Positions 6,628 through 14,734 of a stretch of DNA of 15,966 bases are shown in pieces; the first letter of the stretch is position 1, and every line of letters starts with the position of its first letter. The stretch covers positions 1 to 15,966 of the forward strand of contig JALOMK010000058.1 in the NCBI GenBank assembly GCA_025455505.1. Reading direction: 5' to 3'. This DNA is from Bacteroidales bacterium (GTDB lineage Bacteria > Bacteroidota > Bacteroidia > Bacteroidales > VadinHA17). The notes beneath the pieces were generated by a model, which was not told the origin of the DNA, made no database searches, and saw only the letters and a program-made list of their open reading frames with translations. The position numbers and the translations under genes are program-made.

Positions 6628-6678
6628 TATTTTCAGCCCATCCTTATCAAAGCAAGCTTTGAACGGACAGGCTGAAAA
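6628..6678. repeat. Nested inverted repeat (possible cruciform)
   Basis: A perfect 9-bp outer pair (TTTTCAGCC at 6630-6638, GGCTGAAAA at 6670-6678) encloses a perfect 7-bp inner pair (TCAAAGC-AA-GCTTTGA, 6647-6662). Between them TCC and GGA also pair. The structure directly joins the repeat array on one side and the terminator hairpin on the other. Confidence 0.75.
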
Positions 6679-6679
6679 C

Positions 6680-6710
6680 AAAAAACCTGCCGCCATTCGG
6701 CGGCAGGTTT
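6680..6710 (-). terminator. Rho-independent terminator downstream of the rlmD-like gene
   Basis: A perfect stem of 9 GC-rich pairs (CCTGCCGCC/GGCGGCAGG, arms 6686-6694 and 6699-6707), extended by three A-T pairs to 12 bp, has a 4-nt loop and is followed on the minus strand by six Ts. It lies about 105 bp after the methyltransferase stop codon. Its promoter-proximal arm leads straight into the repeat core at 6706-6723. Confidence 0.85.
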
Positions 6711-6723
6711 GCATTGTCTTTGC
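6706..6723 (+). repeat. Solo copy of the 18-bp repeat core beside a different hairpin
   Basis: GGTTTGCATTGTCTTTGC occurs here in plus orientation, a perfect inverted match to the copies at 6523-6540 and 6593-6610. The hairpin before it is CCTGCCGCC-ATTC-GGCGGCAGG instead of CCCGC-GAA-GCGGG, so the core is conserved while the hairpin is not. Confidence 0.85.
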
Positions 6724-6815
6724 TGGTTTAAGCCACTCACCCATCTCTCCCTCAGGAAAGAGCCCGACAAAAGTATAAAATCATGAATAAAGCACAAAAT
6801 TAATTCATCAATAAA

Positions 6816-8231
6816 TTAGGCTGACGATCTGCGCACAAGTCTGACTACATTCTCAACATGATGTGTATGGGGGAACATATCCACAGGTTGCACCCTGTCA
6901 ACATCATACATCTCCGACATAAGAAGGATATCACGGGCCTGGGTGGCAGGATTGCAGCTGACATAAATAATCCTTTCCGGCCCTGCCTTCATTATTGTCT
7001 TAACAACATCCTCGTGCATGCCTGCCCTTGGCGGGTCAGTAATTACAACATCAGGCCTGCCATGTTTCATGAATAGATCTTCAGACAGTACGTTCCTGAT
7101 GTCGCCTGAAATGAATACTGTGTTTTCAATACCATTCATCATTGAATTAATCCTGGCATCTTCCACTGCTTCATCAATGTATTCCAGACCGATGACCCTG
7201 GCAGCGTTTGATGCAACAAAACAGGCGATAGTACCCGTGCCAGTATAAAGATCATAAACCGTCTCCCTGCCTGTAAGTTCAGCAAAATCAGCCACAACCC
7301 CGTAGAGTACTGCAGCCTGGGCGCTGTTTGTCTGGTAAAACGATTTGGGTCCCACCCTGAACTTCAGACCATTCATTTCATCCACAATATGATCATGTCC
7401 CCTGTAAAGAACAGGAGTAAGATCAGCCGTCGAATCATTTCGCTTGGTGTTGATGATGTAGAATAGAGAAACAACCTTGCTGAAGTTTTCTGAAATCCTG
7501 TCAAGAAGTTTTTCAATCTCTTCCTTTTCGTTGCGTCCTGCAACAAGAATTACCATTACGTCTCCTGAAAGATTGTTCCGCACGACAAGATTCCTCAGGA
7601 AGCCTGACTGAGACCGCAGATCAAAATAATCAAGCATATTGGCCGTAGCATATTCCCGAACGAAATTCCTGATTGCATTTGACGGTTCAGGCTGAAGGTG
7701 GCATTCCATTATATCAAGGACCTTGTCAAAAAGTCCCGGTATGTGAAACCCCAGGGCGCCCTCACTTGCTATTGGGCCTCCTCCCCTTACCTCCTCAACT
7801 GTAAGCCAGCGTCTTGTCGAGAAGGAATATTCCAGTTTATTCCTGTACCTGTATGCCGCAGGAGAACCAATAATCCGCCCGGCGCCCTTCACTGTTACCT
7901 TACCGATTCGCTGAAGGCTGTCGTAAACCTGCCTTTCCTTGAATTCAAGTTGCCCGTCATAAGGCAGATGCTGCCATTTGCAGCCACCGCATACGCCGAA
8001 ATGCGAACATAAAGGTTCCGTTCTTAAACCAGAATATTCATGAAAGCGAACGGCCCTCCCTTCAAGGTAGTTCTTCCTTTTTCTTATTACCCGGATATCA
8101 ACAACATCTCCTGGCACAAGCATGGGTACAAAAACAACAAGATTGTCCAGCCTGGCAAGGGCATTTCCTTCGGAACCGATGTCGCTAATCCTTACTTTCT
8201 CAAGCAGGGGCAGTTCTTTTCTTCTTCCCAC
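6816..8231 (-). CDS. rlmD: RlmD/RumA-type 23S rRNA (uracil-C5)-methyltransferase
   Basis: This SAM-dependent enzyme makes 5-methyluridine in RNA; RlmD modifies U1939 of 23S rRNA. The 471-aa protein has an N-terminal TRAM domain (about 5-65), four cysteines for a 4Fe-4S cluster (Cys75, Cys81, Cys84, Cys177), F-Y-Q-T-N at 298-302, the SAM-binding D-L-Y-T-G-T-G-T motif at 327-334 and D-P-P-R at 399-402. The catalytic Cys426 lies in S-C-N-P-A-T and Glu460 in H-V-E-N-V. The start is GTG at 8231: the codon before it is a stop and no early ATG is available, while the GTG gives the usual family N-terminus. It lies 32 bp after the hydrolase gene on the same strand and is closed by the terminator at 6680-6710. 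Relatives include TrmA- and RlmC-type enzymes, so the exact target base is inferred. Confidence 0.92.
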   Translation of the reverse strand: MGRRKELPLLEKVRISDIGSEGNALARLDNLVVFVPMLVPGDVVDIRVIRKRKNYLEGRAVRFHEYSGLRTEPLCSHFGVCGGCKWQHLPYDGQLEFKERQVYDSLQRIGKVTVKGAGRIIGSPAAYRYRNKLEYSFSTRRWLTVEEVRGGGPIASEGALGFHIPGLFDKVLDIMECHLQPEPSNAIRNFVREYATANMLDYFDLRSQSGFLRNLVVRNNLSGDVMVILVAGRNEKEEIEKLLDRISENFSKVVSLFYIINTKRNDSTADLTPVLYRGHDHIVDEMNGLKFRVGPKSFYQTNSAQAAVLYGVVADFAELTGRETVYDLYTGTGTIACFVASNAARVIGLEYIDEAVEDARINSMMNGIENTVFISGDIRNVLSEDLFMKHGRPDVVITDPPRAGMHEDVVKTIMKAGPERIIYVSCNPATQARDILLMSEMYDVDRVQPVDMFPHTHHVENVVRLVRRSSA

Positions 8232-8263
8232 TTATTAATATTTTTTATGTATCAAGGCTAAAT

Positions 8264-9526
8264 TCAGAATGCCCTGTTATGATAAGTCAGACCGGGATCT
8301 TTAATCCCGTTAAGAAAGAGGATCCCCTGGATCATGCTCGGGACAAGCCCGTCGCCATGGTCAGCACCGGGTATAATAAGTTTCCGGCATACCGCCGTTG
8401 ATGTCCCTGCACTTATAAGGCCGGAATAAATATTTTCAGTGGAAGAGACGTTTACCTGTGTATCGCTGTCGCCGTGAACGAGAAGCAGAGGCTTGAATGT
8501 CTTCCAGGGAGTGATACTGTTGTTTTCCATTGCAGAACGGACAGTTGCATATTTTGCTTCAGTTGCGTATCCGGCTATGAACTCCGGTGTAAGGAGAGAT
8601 GATATGGAAGTTGTAAGCTGGCTGTTTATCTGATCAGTACTCTGCAGGCCGTTAAAAAACCCGGGTATCCTGGAAGCATATTGCTCCCTGAAAATATCAG
8701 TAACAGGATTAGTGAACTGACCATAGGCTTTATAGGCGTTTACAATATATGCGAGGTAAGCCGGATAGGAGTATGTTCCGCCTCCTGTCATCTGCGTAAA
8801 AAGCTGACTTATATTATAGGGTCCTGCACCGCATACGCTTCCCTTAAGACTGAACTCAGCATCGAAATCGAGCTCAAGGGCTTTATGTATTGCAAGCGTT
8901 GCCCATCCGCCCTGCGAATAACCTATAAGATATACGTCGCTTCCGGCACTTACTCCTTCCTGACCTCCTGATTCAGTAAACTCAGATGCTGCGCTGAAAA
9001 GGTCCAGGGCTTGTGTAACTGTTGGTTCTTTTACAAGGTATGGATGCACTATCCCCTCGGATTCCCCGAATCCGGGATAATCAGATATTACTACAATGTA
9101 TCCCATTGAGGCAACTATCTCTATCAGCTGGTAGGTGATGCCTGTGGCTGATTTGCTGGGGGCGTTTGAGAACAATGTGTTGGTCCCGTTCTGAAATGAA
9201 AGAATCGGATAAGTCCCCGGATCAGAGGGCAGGCATATCACTCCCGAAGCATTGATCTCATCACCATTGATAACTGTTTTATAAACAATCTTATAAATAT
9301 CTACATCAGAGTCAATAAAGGGCTTCATCTGAGAAAGATCAGGGATTGATTGTGAAACAAAATCAATTACAAGCCTCATCTGGTCACGCGAATATGATAT
9401 TACAGGTTCGGAGGAGACAAAGTGGTCATAACCTGATCCGTTGTCATCCTTGCTGCATGAACTCAAAATGAGCAACGAGGCACTACTATAAAGTGCATAG
9501 CGCAGGATTCTGGACTGAGTGTTCAT
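8264..9526 (-). CDS. Alpha/beta hydrolase lipoprotein (secretory lipase/esterase-like)
   Basis: This 420-aa exported protein has a lipoprotein signal ending L-S-S-C (Cys24). The alpha/beta-hydrolase core shows the nucleophile elbow G-Y-S-Q-G-G (Ser204), an acidic residue in H-G-D-S-D-T-Q-V (most likely Asp355) and the catalytic His390 in A-D-H-G-D-G. N-G-T-N at 113-116 and D-Y-P-G-F-G at 149-154 fit the secretory lipase/prolyl-peptidase-like group, and the stretch between Ser and Asp probably forms a lid. It is likely to hydrolyse an ester outside the cytoplasm, but the substrate cannot be told. It is the first gene of a probable two-gene unit with the rRNA methyltransferase. TAnnTTTG-like boxes lie upstream at 9552-9559 and 9591-9598. 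Confidence 0.85.
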   Translation of the reverse strand: MNTQSRILRYALYSSASLLILSSCSKDDNGSGYDHFVSSEPVISYSRDQMRLVIDFVSQSIPDLSQMKPFIDSDVDIYKIVYKTVINGDEINASGVICLPSDPGTYPILSFQNGTNTLFSNAPSKSATGITYQLIEIVASMGYIVVISDYPGFGESEGIVHPYLVKEPTVTQALDLFSAASEFTESGGQEGVSAGSDVYLIGYSQGGWATLAIHKALELDFDAEFSLKGSVCGAGPYNISQLFTQMTGGGTYSYPAYLAYIVNAYKAYGQFTNPVTDIFREQYASRIPGFFNGLQSTDQINSQLTTSISSLLTPEFIAGYATEAKYATVRSAMENNSITPWKTFKPLLLVHGDSDTQVNVSSTENIYSGLISAGTSTAVCRKLIIPGADHGDGLVPSMIQGILFLNGIKDPGLTYHNRAF

Positions 9527-9839
9527 TTTATTTGATATTGATTTTTAAATACAAATTTATGGATATGGATAACACCGATATTTTCCTCTGCAAAGATACA
9601 TCTAACTCACAGAATATACTTACTGAAGCTTCACCCAAAAAAATGAAAGCGCCTGCACAGACCATAGGGATTCACAGGACGCTGACAATATTCTTTTAAC
9701 ATACTGCTGCCTTTTGTGTTCAATCTGTTGAGCGATGAAGAGAAGAAAAATTTGCCTGTCTGGGCTAAATAGCTGAAATTTGGTATTGAAAATTGTCTCG
9801 CAGCAGTTTTTAACCATTTATTAACCAAAACTTACAGAG
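9527..9839. other. Divergent intergenic region (313 bp)
   Basis: This stretch separates the minus-strand hydrolase gene from the plus-strand T9SS cargo gene and should hold both promoters. On the minus strand two perfect TAnnTTTG boxes are present, TATCTTTG (9591-9598) and TAAATTTG (9552-9559), but neither has a TTG at the expected 19-bp distance. I see no convincing promoter box on the plus strand. The short open frames here lack any recognisable family or start context, and no RNA gene or strong hairpin is seen. Confidence 0.6.
9591..9598 (-). promoter_or_regulatory. Candidate -7 box (TATCTTTG) for the hydrolase gene
   Basis: This is a perfect TAnnTTTG match on the minus strand, 64 bp before the hydrolase ATG. 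A matching -33 TTG is not found at the usual spacing. The alternative box at 9552-9559 (TAAATTTG) is closer to the gene, and which one is used is open. Confidence 0.35.
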
Positions 9840-10625
9840 ATGAAAAGAATTTTTCTCTTCGTGCTTCTGCTTATTGTTGCTTTGCACGCATCTTCCCAGA
9901 ACCTTGTAAGCAACCCGGGTTTTGAATCGTGGAGCAGCATTTCAAAACCTGCTGGCTGGTCACACTCCGAGAACAGCCGTAAAGACTCCCTTACTATCCT
10001 TTCAGGAGTATATTCATGTTTTCACACAGGAGGCTCTTCTACCTCCTCAGATCTGGGTCAGACAATTAAGGTAATCGCTGGTAAAGAGTACACTCTGAGT
10101 TTTAGCATCCGGACATCCGAGACAACAACAGGAAACGGGTCAAGAATATGGAGCTACTGGAAGGACTCTTCGGGGGCAAGCATAACAGATCCTGCATCGG
10201 ATGATATCCTCAGGCCTTCGAAGTACATCAAAAGCAGTGAGTGGAAGAACTTTTCGTTGAACATCACAGCGCCGATAAACGCGGATGCACTTTACCTGGA
10301 AGTAAGAACTTATCCCGGTTCATCTGCATGGTGGGATGATTTTTTTCTTGGAGAAAAAACAACAACTGGAATTCCAGAATCCGCCACAGGAGACATAAAG
10401 ATCTTTCCTGTGCCCTTCACTGACATTCTCACTATCGAAGCCCCCGGGATTATCGCCGGAATCGAAATTATCAATATCTGCGGCTCAATAGTATATTCCG
10501 AATATCCCGGAGTTGCTGCCATTGAGACTCTTTCAGTTCCGTATCTTCCCCATGGAATATATTTCATTCGTATCTCATGTGCCGGGCGAAGCTATGTCAG
10601 AAAGGTGATGAGGCTGAATGACTGA
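9840..10625 (+). CDS. Secreted jelly-roll protein with T9SS type A sorting domain
   Basis: This 261-aa protein has an N-terminal Sec signal peptide (about 1-19, cleavage near A-S-S-Q). Next comes a beta-sandwich region (about 20-172) beginning N-L-V-S-N-P-G-F-E-S-W and ending S-S-A-W-W-D-D-F-F-L, the layout of CBM4/9-like or galactose-binding-like modules. The last 75 residues are a Por-secretion sorting domain: I-F-P-V-P-F near 190, a central I-x-I-I-N-x-x-G strand, G-I-Y-F-I-R-I and a basic tail R-K-V-M-R. It should cross the outer membrane by the type IX system and be released or anchored at the surface. No catalytic domain is present, so it is probably a binding protein, and the ligand is unknown. 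The next gene starts 38 bp on with its own promoter box. Confidence 0.85.
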   Translation: MKRIFLFVLLLIVALHASSQNLVSNPGFESWSSISKPAGWSHSENSRKDSLTILSGVYSCFHTGGSSTSSDLGQTIKVIAGKEYTLSFSIRTSETTTGNGSRIWSYWKDSSGASITDPASDDILRPSKYIKSSEWKNFSLNITAPINADALYLEVRTYPGSSAWWDDFFLGEKTTTGIPESATGDIKIFPVPFTDILTIEAPGIIAGIEIINICGSIVYSEYPGVAAIETLSVPYLPHGIYFIRISCAGRSYVRKVMRLND

Positions 10626-10636
10626 CATTCTTTTCA

Positions 10637-10644
10637 TATATTTG
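10637..10644 (+). promoter_or_regulatory. Candidate -7 box (TATATTTG) for the ABC-F operon
   Basis: This is a perfect TAnnTTTG match 19 bp before the ATG of the ABC-F gene, implying a very short leader. The -33 position (around 10613-10617) is only a partial match. It would drive the four-gene plus-strand operon 10664-15484. Confidence 0.45.
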
Positions 10645-10663
10645 CAGACATTTTTCTGCAATT

Positions 10664-12610
10664 ATGGTTTCAGTCCAGGATCTTTCAGTCACATTCGGCA
10701 GTTTTGATCTGTTAAACAACATTTCGTTCCTAATAAATGACCAGGACAGGATAGGTCTTGCCGGCAGGAACGGTGCAGGAAAGTCGACGCTTTTAAAAAT
10801 AATAGCAGGACTGCAAAGTCCTTCTTCGGGCAGCGTCGACATGCCAAAGGAGCTTACTGTCGGTTATCTCCCCCAGCAGATGCGTGTGGATGACAGCACA
10901 ACTGTACTTAATGAAACGCTTACTTCCTTCTCGGAACTTATCGGCCTCTCCGAGGAAATTGAACATACAGGGGCTGAAATATCACGGAGGGAAGATTACG
11001 AATCTGCTGAATACCTGAGACTTTGCGATCATCTTACAGTAGTTGAGGAGAGGTACAGGATACTTGGAGGCACAAATTACCTGGCCGAAGCAGAACAGAC
11101 CCTGACCGGACTGGGCTTCGAGCGCAGTGATTATGACAGGCCAACAAGGGAACTCAGCGGAGGGTGGCGGATGAGAATCGAACTCGCCAAGATACTTCTT
11201 AAGAAACCTTCGCTCTTTCTTCTCGATGAACCCACAAATCATCTCGACATTGAATCAATTCAGTGGCTTGAAGCATTTCTTGCCACTTATCCTGGTGCAG
11301 TTGTTCTTGTATCGCACGACAAAGCTTTTCTGGATGCTGTAACACGTAGGACAATAGAGATATCGCTTGGGAAAATATACGACTACAAAGCTTCATGGTC
11401 GAAATATCTGATATTGCGGAAGGAAAGAAGAGAGCAGCAGCTTGCAGCATACAGGAACCAGCAGAAGATGATTGATGATACTGAAAAATTCATCGACAGG
11501 TTCAGATATAAGGCAACAAAGGCTGTTCAGGTTCAGTCAAAAATAAAGCAACTCGACAAGGTCGAACGAATTGAAATTGATGAAGAAGACAACAGCGCCA
11601 TCAACCTGCGCTTCCCCCCGGCACCAAGATCAGGGACCGATGTAATCAAAGCTGAACACCTTTCCAAAAGCTTTGGGGCTCTTACAGTGCTCAACAGGGT
11701 TGAACTTAAGATTCACCGGGGCGAAAAGGTTGCCTTCGTTGGAAGAAACGGTGAAGGCAAAACAACAATGTCGAGGATTATTACTGGTGAACTTGACCAT
11801 ACCGGATCCCTTATCAAAGGACACAATGTCAGGATCGGATACTTTGCACAAAACCAGGATGAGCTGCTCGATGAATCAAGAACTGTTCTTCAGACAATAG
11901 ATGATGTTGCTAAAGGCGACGTCCGTACAAAGATAAGGGACATGCTGGGAGCGTTTCTCTTCCGGGGCGATGAGGTTGAAAAGAAAGTTAAGGTACTTTC
12001 CGGAGGCGAAAGGTCACGTCTTGCCCTCGTAAAGCTCCTTCTCGAACCTGTAAACCTGCTTGTCCTTGATGAGCCGACAAATCATCTTGACATGAGGTCG
12101 AAGGATATACTGAAACAGGCCTTGCTCAAATATGATGGCACATTAATTGTTGTATCGCACGACAGGGATTTCCTTGACGGGCTTGTAACGAAGGTATTTG
12201 AATTCAGGCATAACAGGGTAAGGGAGCATATAGGGGGTATCTATGATTTCCTCCGCAGGAAAAAGATCGAAAATCTCAAGGAGCTTGAGAAAAAGGAAAA
12301 GAAAACCCAGGGTCCTGCAGAGCAGAATGCGTCGCAGAACAAGCAGAGGTATCTTGAAAAAAAGGAATTTGAAAAAACCTTGCGAAAACTCAGAAAACGA
12401 CTTGAGGATACCGAGACAGACATAGAAAGGATAGAATCAGAAATAAGGGAAATTGACAAATCTTTCATGGAACCCGGAAATTCATCTGAAGAACACAACC
12501 TGGCCTTTGAAAGATACAGGGAACTTAAGGAAACGCTCAATACGCACATGGATTTGTGGGGACAGATAAGCGAGGAACTCGAGGCCTTCATGAAAAACAA
12601 TATTCAGTGA
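10664..12610 (+). CDS. uup: ABC-F family ATPase, Uup-like
   Basis: ABC-F proteins are soluble ATPases that act on the ribosome or on DNA/RNA structures rather than in transport. The 648-aa protein has two nucleotide-binding domains. The first has Walker A G-R-N-G-A-G-K-S (34-41), signature L-S-G-G-W (164-168) and Walker B L-L-D-E-P-T-N-H-L-D (186-195). The second has Walker A G-R-N-G-E-G-K-T (360-367), signature L-S-G-G-E (445-449) and Walker B ending at about 475. The interdomain linker (about 235-320) contains R-Y-K-A-T-K-A. A charged C-terminal coiled coil (about 530-645) is the mark of the Uup branch. There is no membrane segment. It is the first gene of an operon, and the next start codon lies 1 bp after its stop. 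Uup of E. coli is linked to ribosome function and transposon excision, and the precise role here is unproven. Confidence 0.92.
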   Translation: MVSVQDLSVTFGSFDLLNNISFLINDQDRIGLAGRNGAGKSTLLKIIAGLQSPSSGSVDMPKELTVGYLPQQMRVDDSTTVLNETLTSFSELIGLSEEIEHTGAEISRREDYESAEYLRLCDHLTVVEERYRILGGTNYLAEAEQTLTGLGFERSDYDRPTRELSGGWRMRIELAKILLKKPSLFLLDEPTNHLDIESIQWLEAFLATYPGAVVLVSHDKAFLDAVTRRTIEISLGKIYDYKASWSKYLILRKERREQQLAAYRNQQKMIDDTEKFIDRFRYKATKAVQVQSKIKQLDKVERIEIDEEDNSAINLRFPPAPRSGTDVIKAEHLSKSFGALTVLNRVELKIHRGEKVAFVGRNGEGKTTMSRIITGELDHTGSLIKGHNVRIGYFAQNQDELLDESRTVLQTIDDVAKGDVRTKIRDMLGAFLFRGDEVEKKVKVLSGGERSRLALVKLLLEPVNLLVLDEPTNHLDMRSKDILKQALLKYDGTLIVVSHDRDFLDGLVTKVFEFRHNRVREHIGGIYDFLRRKKIENLKELEKKEKKTQGPAEQNASQNKQRYLEKKEFEKTLRKLRKRLEDTETDIERIESEIREIDKSFMEPGNSSEEHNLAFERYRELKETLNTHMDLWGQISEELEAFMKNNIQ

Positions 12611-12611
12611 G

Positions 12612-13379
12612 ATGGAGCCTGTAAAACTGGAGAAGCAATATACTGTACACGTCTATGAAGCCGGGCCAAATGGCAGGCTTGACCTTTGCTCAATGTTTAA
12701 TTATTTCCAGGATATAGCTTCTGACCATGCAATCCGTCTGGGTTTCGGAAGGGATGACCTGCTGAGAGAGAATCATTTCTGGGTCCTTTCAAGGATGTAT
12801 GCAGAATTCATGTTCTGGCCGGCATGGGGAGAAATAATATCTGTAACAACATGGCCTAACGGAACTGATAAACTTTTCGCGCTAAGGAATTATGAGGCCC
12901 GTACGCAGGATGGCAAAGTATTCGCTTCTGCAACTTCATCATGGCTTATCCTCGACCAGTCGACCCGACGCATACAGCGTCCTGATTCAATACTGTCGCG
13001 CTTCAAACATGAGCTGAACCCGGGTGAATCTCCTGTCAGATTTGCATCAAAACTCGAAGGAGCGGCTGGTGACGAGATTGTCTCGGAGAGAACCAGGATA
13101 AATACAAGTGACCTGGATATGAACCTTCACACTAATAATACAAAATACATCAGGTGGGTCATGGATTCGTATGACCTTGAATTTATAATTAAAAACAGGC
13201 CTGTTTCAGCCGAAATAAACTATCTTGCTGAATCAGTTCTGGGGCAGCATGTATTTGTGCGCAGTGCTGTAAGCCGCAGCAATATTGGCTCTGTAAGTCA
13301 TTCCGTTATCAGGGAAGACGATATGAAGGAACTTTGCCATGTACACCTGCAATGGCATGATGCCGGAACAAACACTTAA
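12612..13379 (+). CDS. Acyl-ACP thioesterase (FatA/FatB-type, double hotdog)
   Basis: This enzyme hydrolyses acyl-ACP to release free fatty acids from fatty-acid synthesis in the cytoplasm. The 255-aa length fits the bacterial members. The first hotdog domain covers about 5-135, with F-W-V-L-S-R-M-Y-A-E at 56-65 and W-P-N-G-T-D at 81-86. The second starts near 155 and holds the catalytic D-M-N-L-H-T-N-N at 169-176, with Asp169, Asn171 and His173 matching the active site of plant FatB. Most relatives have N-G-H-V-N-N, so the Leu and Thr here are small variations. The gene is 1 bp behind the ABC-F stop codon, which implies translational coupling. The chain-length preference cannot be judged from sequence. 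Confidence 0.93.
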   Translation: MEPVKLEKQYTVHVYEAGPNGRLDLCSMFNYFQDIASDHAIRLGFGRDDLLRENHFWVLSRMYAEFMFWPAWGEIISVTTWPNGTDKLFALRNYEARTQDGKVFASATSSWLILDQSTRRIQRPDSILSRFKHELNPGESPVRFASKLEGAAGDEIVSERTRINTSDLDMNLHTNNTKYIRWVMDSYDLEFIIKNRPVSAEINYLAESVLGQHVFVRSAVSRSNIGSVSHSVIREDDMKELCHVHLQWHDAGTNT

Positions 13380-13389
13380 CACCTTAATG

Positions 13390-14724
13390 ATGAAGCGCGC
13401 TCTTTACAGGTCAATTATAATTCTTCCGGTAATGCTACTGGGGGCTGCAATTGTCAGTTCGTGCAAGCCTTCACAACCTGCAGCCGACACCAAAGACCTA
13501 TCATACCTTTACAACCCGTCGAAAAATCCCTTCAATGCAAGGTATATTGTAACAAACCAGTCGGAAAATACATCTGTACTGTCAGTCAAGCTCTTTGCTT
13601 CCGACCTGTTCTTTTCCGAGGCGAACCCGGAAGGAGTTCCGAAAGCAAACCTGCTGATTACGGTCAGGCTTTACAATATTACGGAGGGCAGGGTTCTTAC
13701 CGATACTGCATATTACAACCTGAGCGTCATCAGGGAACAGGGCAGGATGGAGTATATTTACAATGTCCCGCTCAAAGTTTTAAGCGCGAACGAATACATG
13801 GCTGAGGTAAGGATTCTTGACAGGCTCAGGCTTATGGCAGCCCAGGCCTTCGTTCCGTTCAATACAATGTCAGCCTTCAACAGGTACAATTATTTGCTTC
13901 GCGGTCATTTTGAGAACAACGAACTATTTGATCCGGTTCTTCGGATCAATGAATATGTAAACCTTCTCTACCTCCGCGGACGGCCAGATTCTATATATGT
14001 ATCGTATTTCGATCCCGTTCTTGATGTGCCTGATCCTCCCTCGATGATGCTGCCGGAAGATGTACCTTCAGCCAGACCTTCACAAGTCGTGGCAATAGCT
14101 TATTCCGACACCTTGCCCATGATGCTTCCAAGGGAGGGCATTTACCTGTGCTCGGCAGACAGGAAAAGCAGGGAAGGCTTTGCACTTTTCAACTTCGGAT
14201 CTGATTTCCCGTCGATGAGAAGACCCGAAACGATGATTGAACCTCTCGCCTACCTGGCAAACAGCGACGAGCTTTCTGAACTAAGGTCTTCGGATAAGCC
14301 AAAGCTGGCACTTGACAACTTCTGGATATCAAGGGCCGGCAATGTTGAAAAGGCAAGAGAACTTATCCGCATATATTATTCAAGGGTCCTCTATTCAAAT
14401 TACTATTTTACATCATTCAAGGAGGGCTGGAGAACTGAAAGGGGCATGATCTATATAATATATGGTCCGCCTGACAAGGTCTACAAGACTAATGAAGGAG
14501 AAACATGGGGCTACAGGAAGCCTGTAATCAGCTCATCCTGGGGAGGGAGATACACTGTTAAGGAGGAATACCTCTTCTTCAGCTTCAAAGCCCGTCCGAA
14601 CCGCTTCTCTGACAATGACTTCTACCTTAGCCGCAGTGAAGCTCTGATCACTTTCTGGGACCAGGCAATTGCAAGCTGGAGGAAAGGCATCGTATTCCGC
14701 CTCGATAATCCTGAAGATATTTAG
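13390..14724 (+). CDS. GWxTD-domain lipoprotein
   Basis: This exported lipoprotein of about 444 aa has a signal ending I-V-S-S-C (Cys25), followed by a Pro/Ser linker. The C-terminal part carries the domain named for G-W-x-T-D, here G-W-R-T-E-R-G at about 346-352, then I-Y-I-I-Y-G-P-P-D and, after a few residues, E-T-W-G-Y. The middle region (about 40-320) looks beta-rich with no catalytic motif. The family is widespread in Bacteroidota and has no established function. The frame is open further upstream and would overlap the thioesterase gene, but the lipoprotein signal supports the ATG at 13390 (or the adjacent ATG at 13387), 10 bp after the thioesterase stop. The TAG stop is 10 bp before rlmB. 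The Glu in place of Asp in the name motif is a conservative change. Confidence 0.88.
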   Translation: MKRALYRSIIILPVMLLGAAIVSSCKPSQPAADTKDLSYLYNPSKNPFNARYIVTNQSENTSVLSVKLFASDLFFSEANPEGVPKANLLITVRLYNITEGRVLTDTAYYNLSVIREQGRMEYIYNVPLKVLSANEYMAEVRILDRLRLMAAQAFVPFNTMSAFNRYNYLLRGHFENNELFDPVLRINEYVNLLYLRGRPDSIYVSYFDPVLDVPDPPSMMLPEDVPSARPSQVVAIAYSDTLPMMLPREGIYLCSADRKSREGFALFNFGSDFPSMRRPETMIEPLAYLANSDELSELRSSDKPKLALDNFWISRAGNVEKARELIRIYYSRVLYSNYYFTSFKEGWRTERGMIYIIYGPPDKVYKTNEGETWGYRKPVISSSWGGRYTVKEEYLFFSFKARPNRFSDNDFYLSRSEALITFWDQAIASWRKGIVFRLDNPEDI

Positions 14725-14734
14725 AAAATCAAAA

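Noticed and set aside
6442..6744. Open frames of 76-77 aa across the repeat block, on both strands
   Set aside because: They exist because the repeat units are open in several frames. The translations repeat the same short peptide for each copy of the core, as expected of non-coding repeats.
9620..9828. Two 65-aa minus-strand frames in the divergent intergenic region
   Set aside because: They overlap each other in different frames, are low in complexity and have no recognisable family, signal or promoter arrangement.
13339..13389. Earlier start of the GWxTD gene, overlapping the thioesterase gene by 41 bp
   Set aside because: The extra residues would precede a clear lipoprotein signal and spoil it. 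The ATGs at 13387/13390 give a normal signal peptide and spacing.
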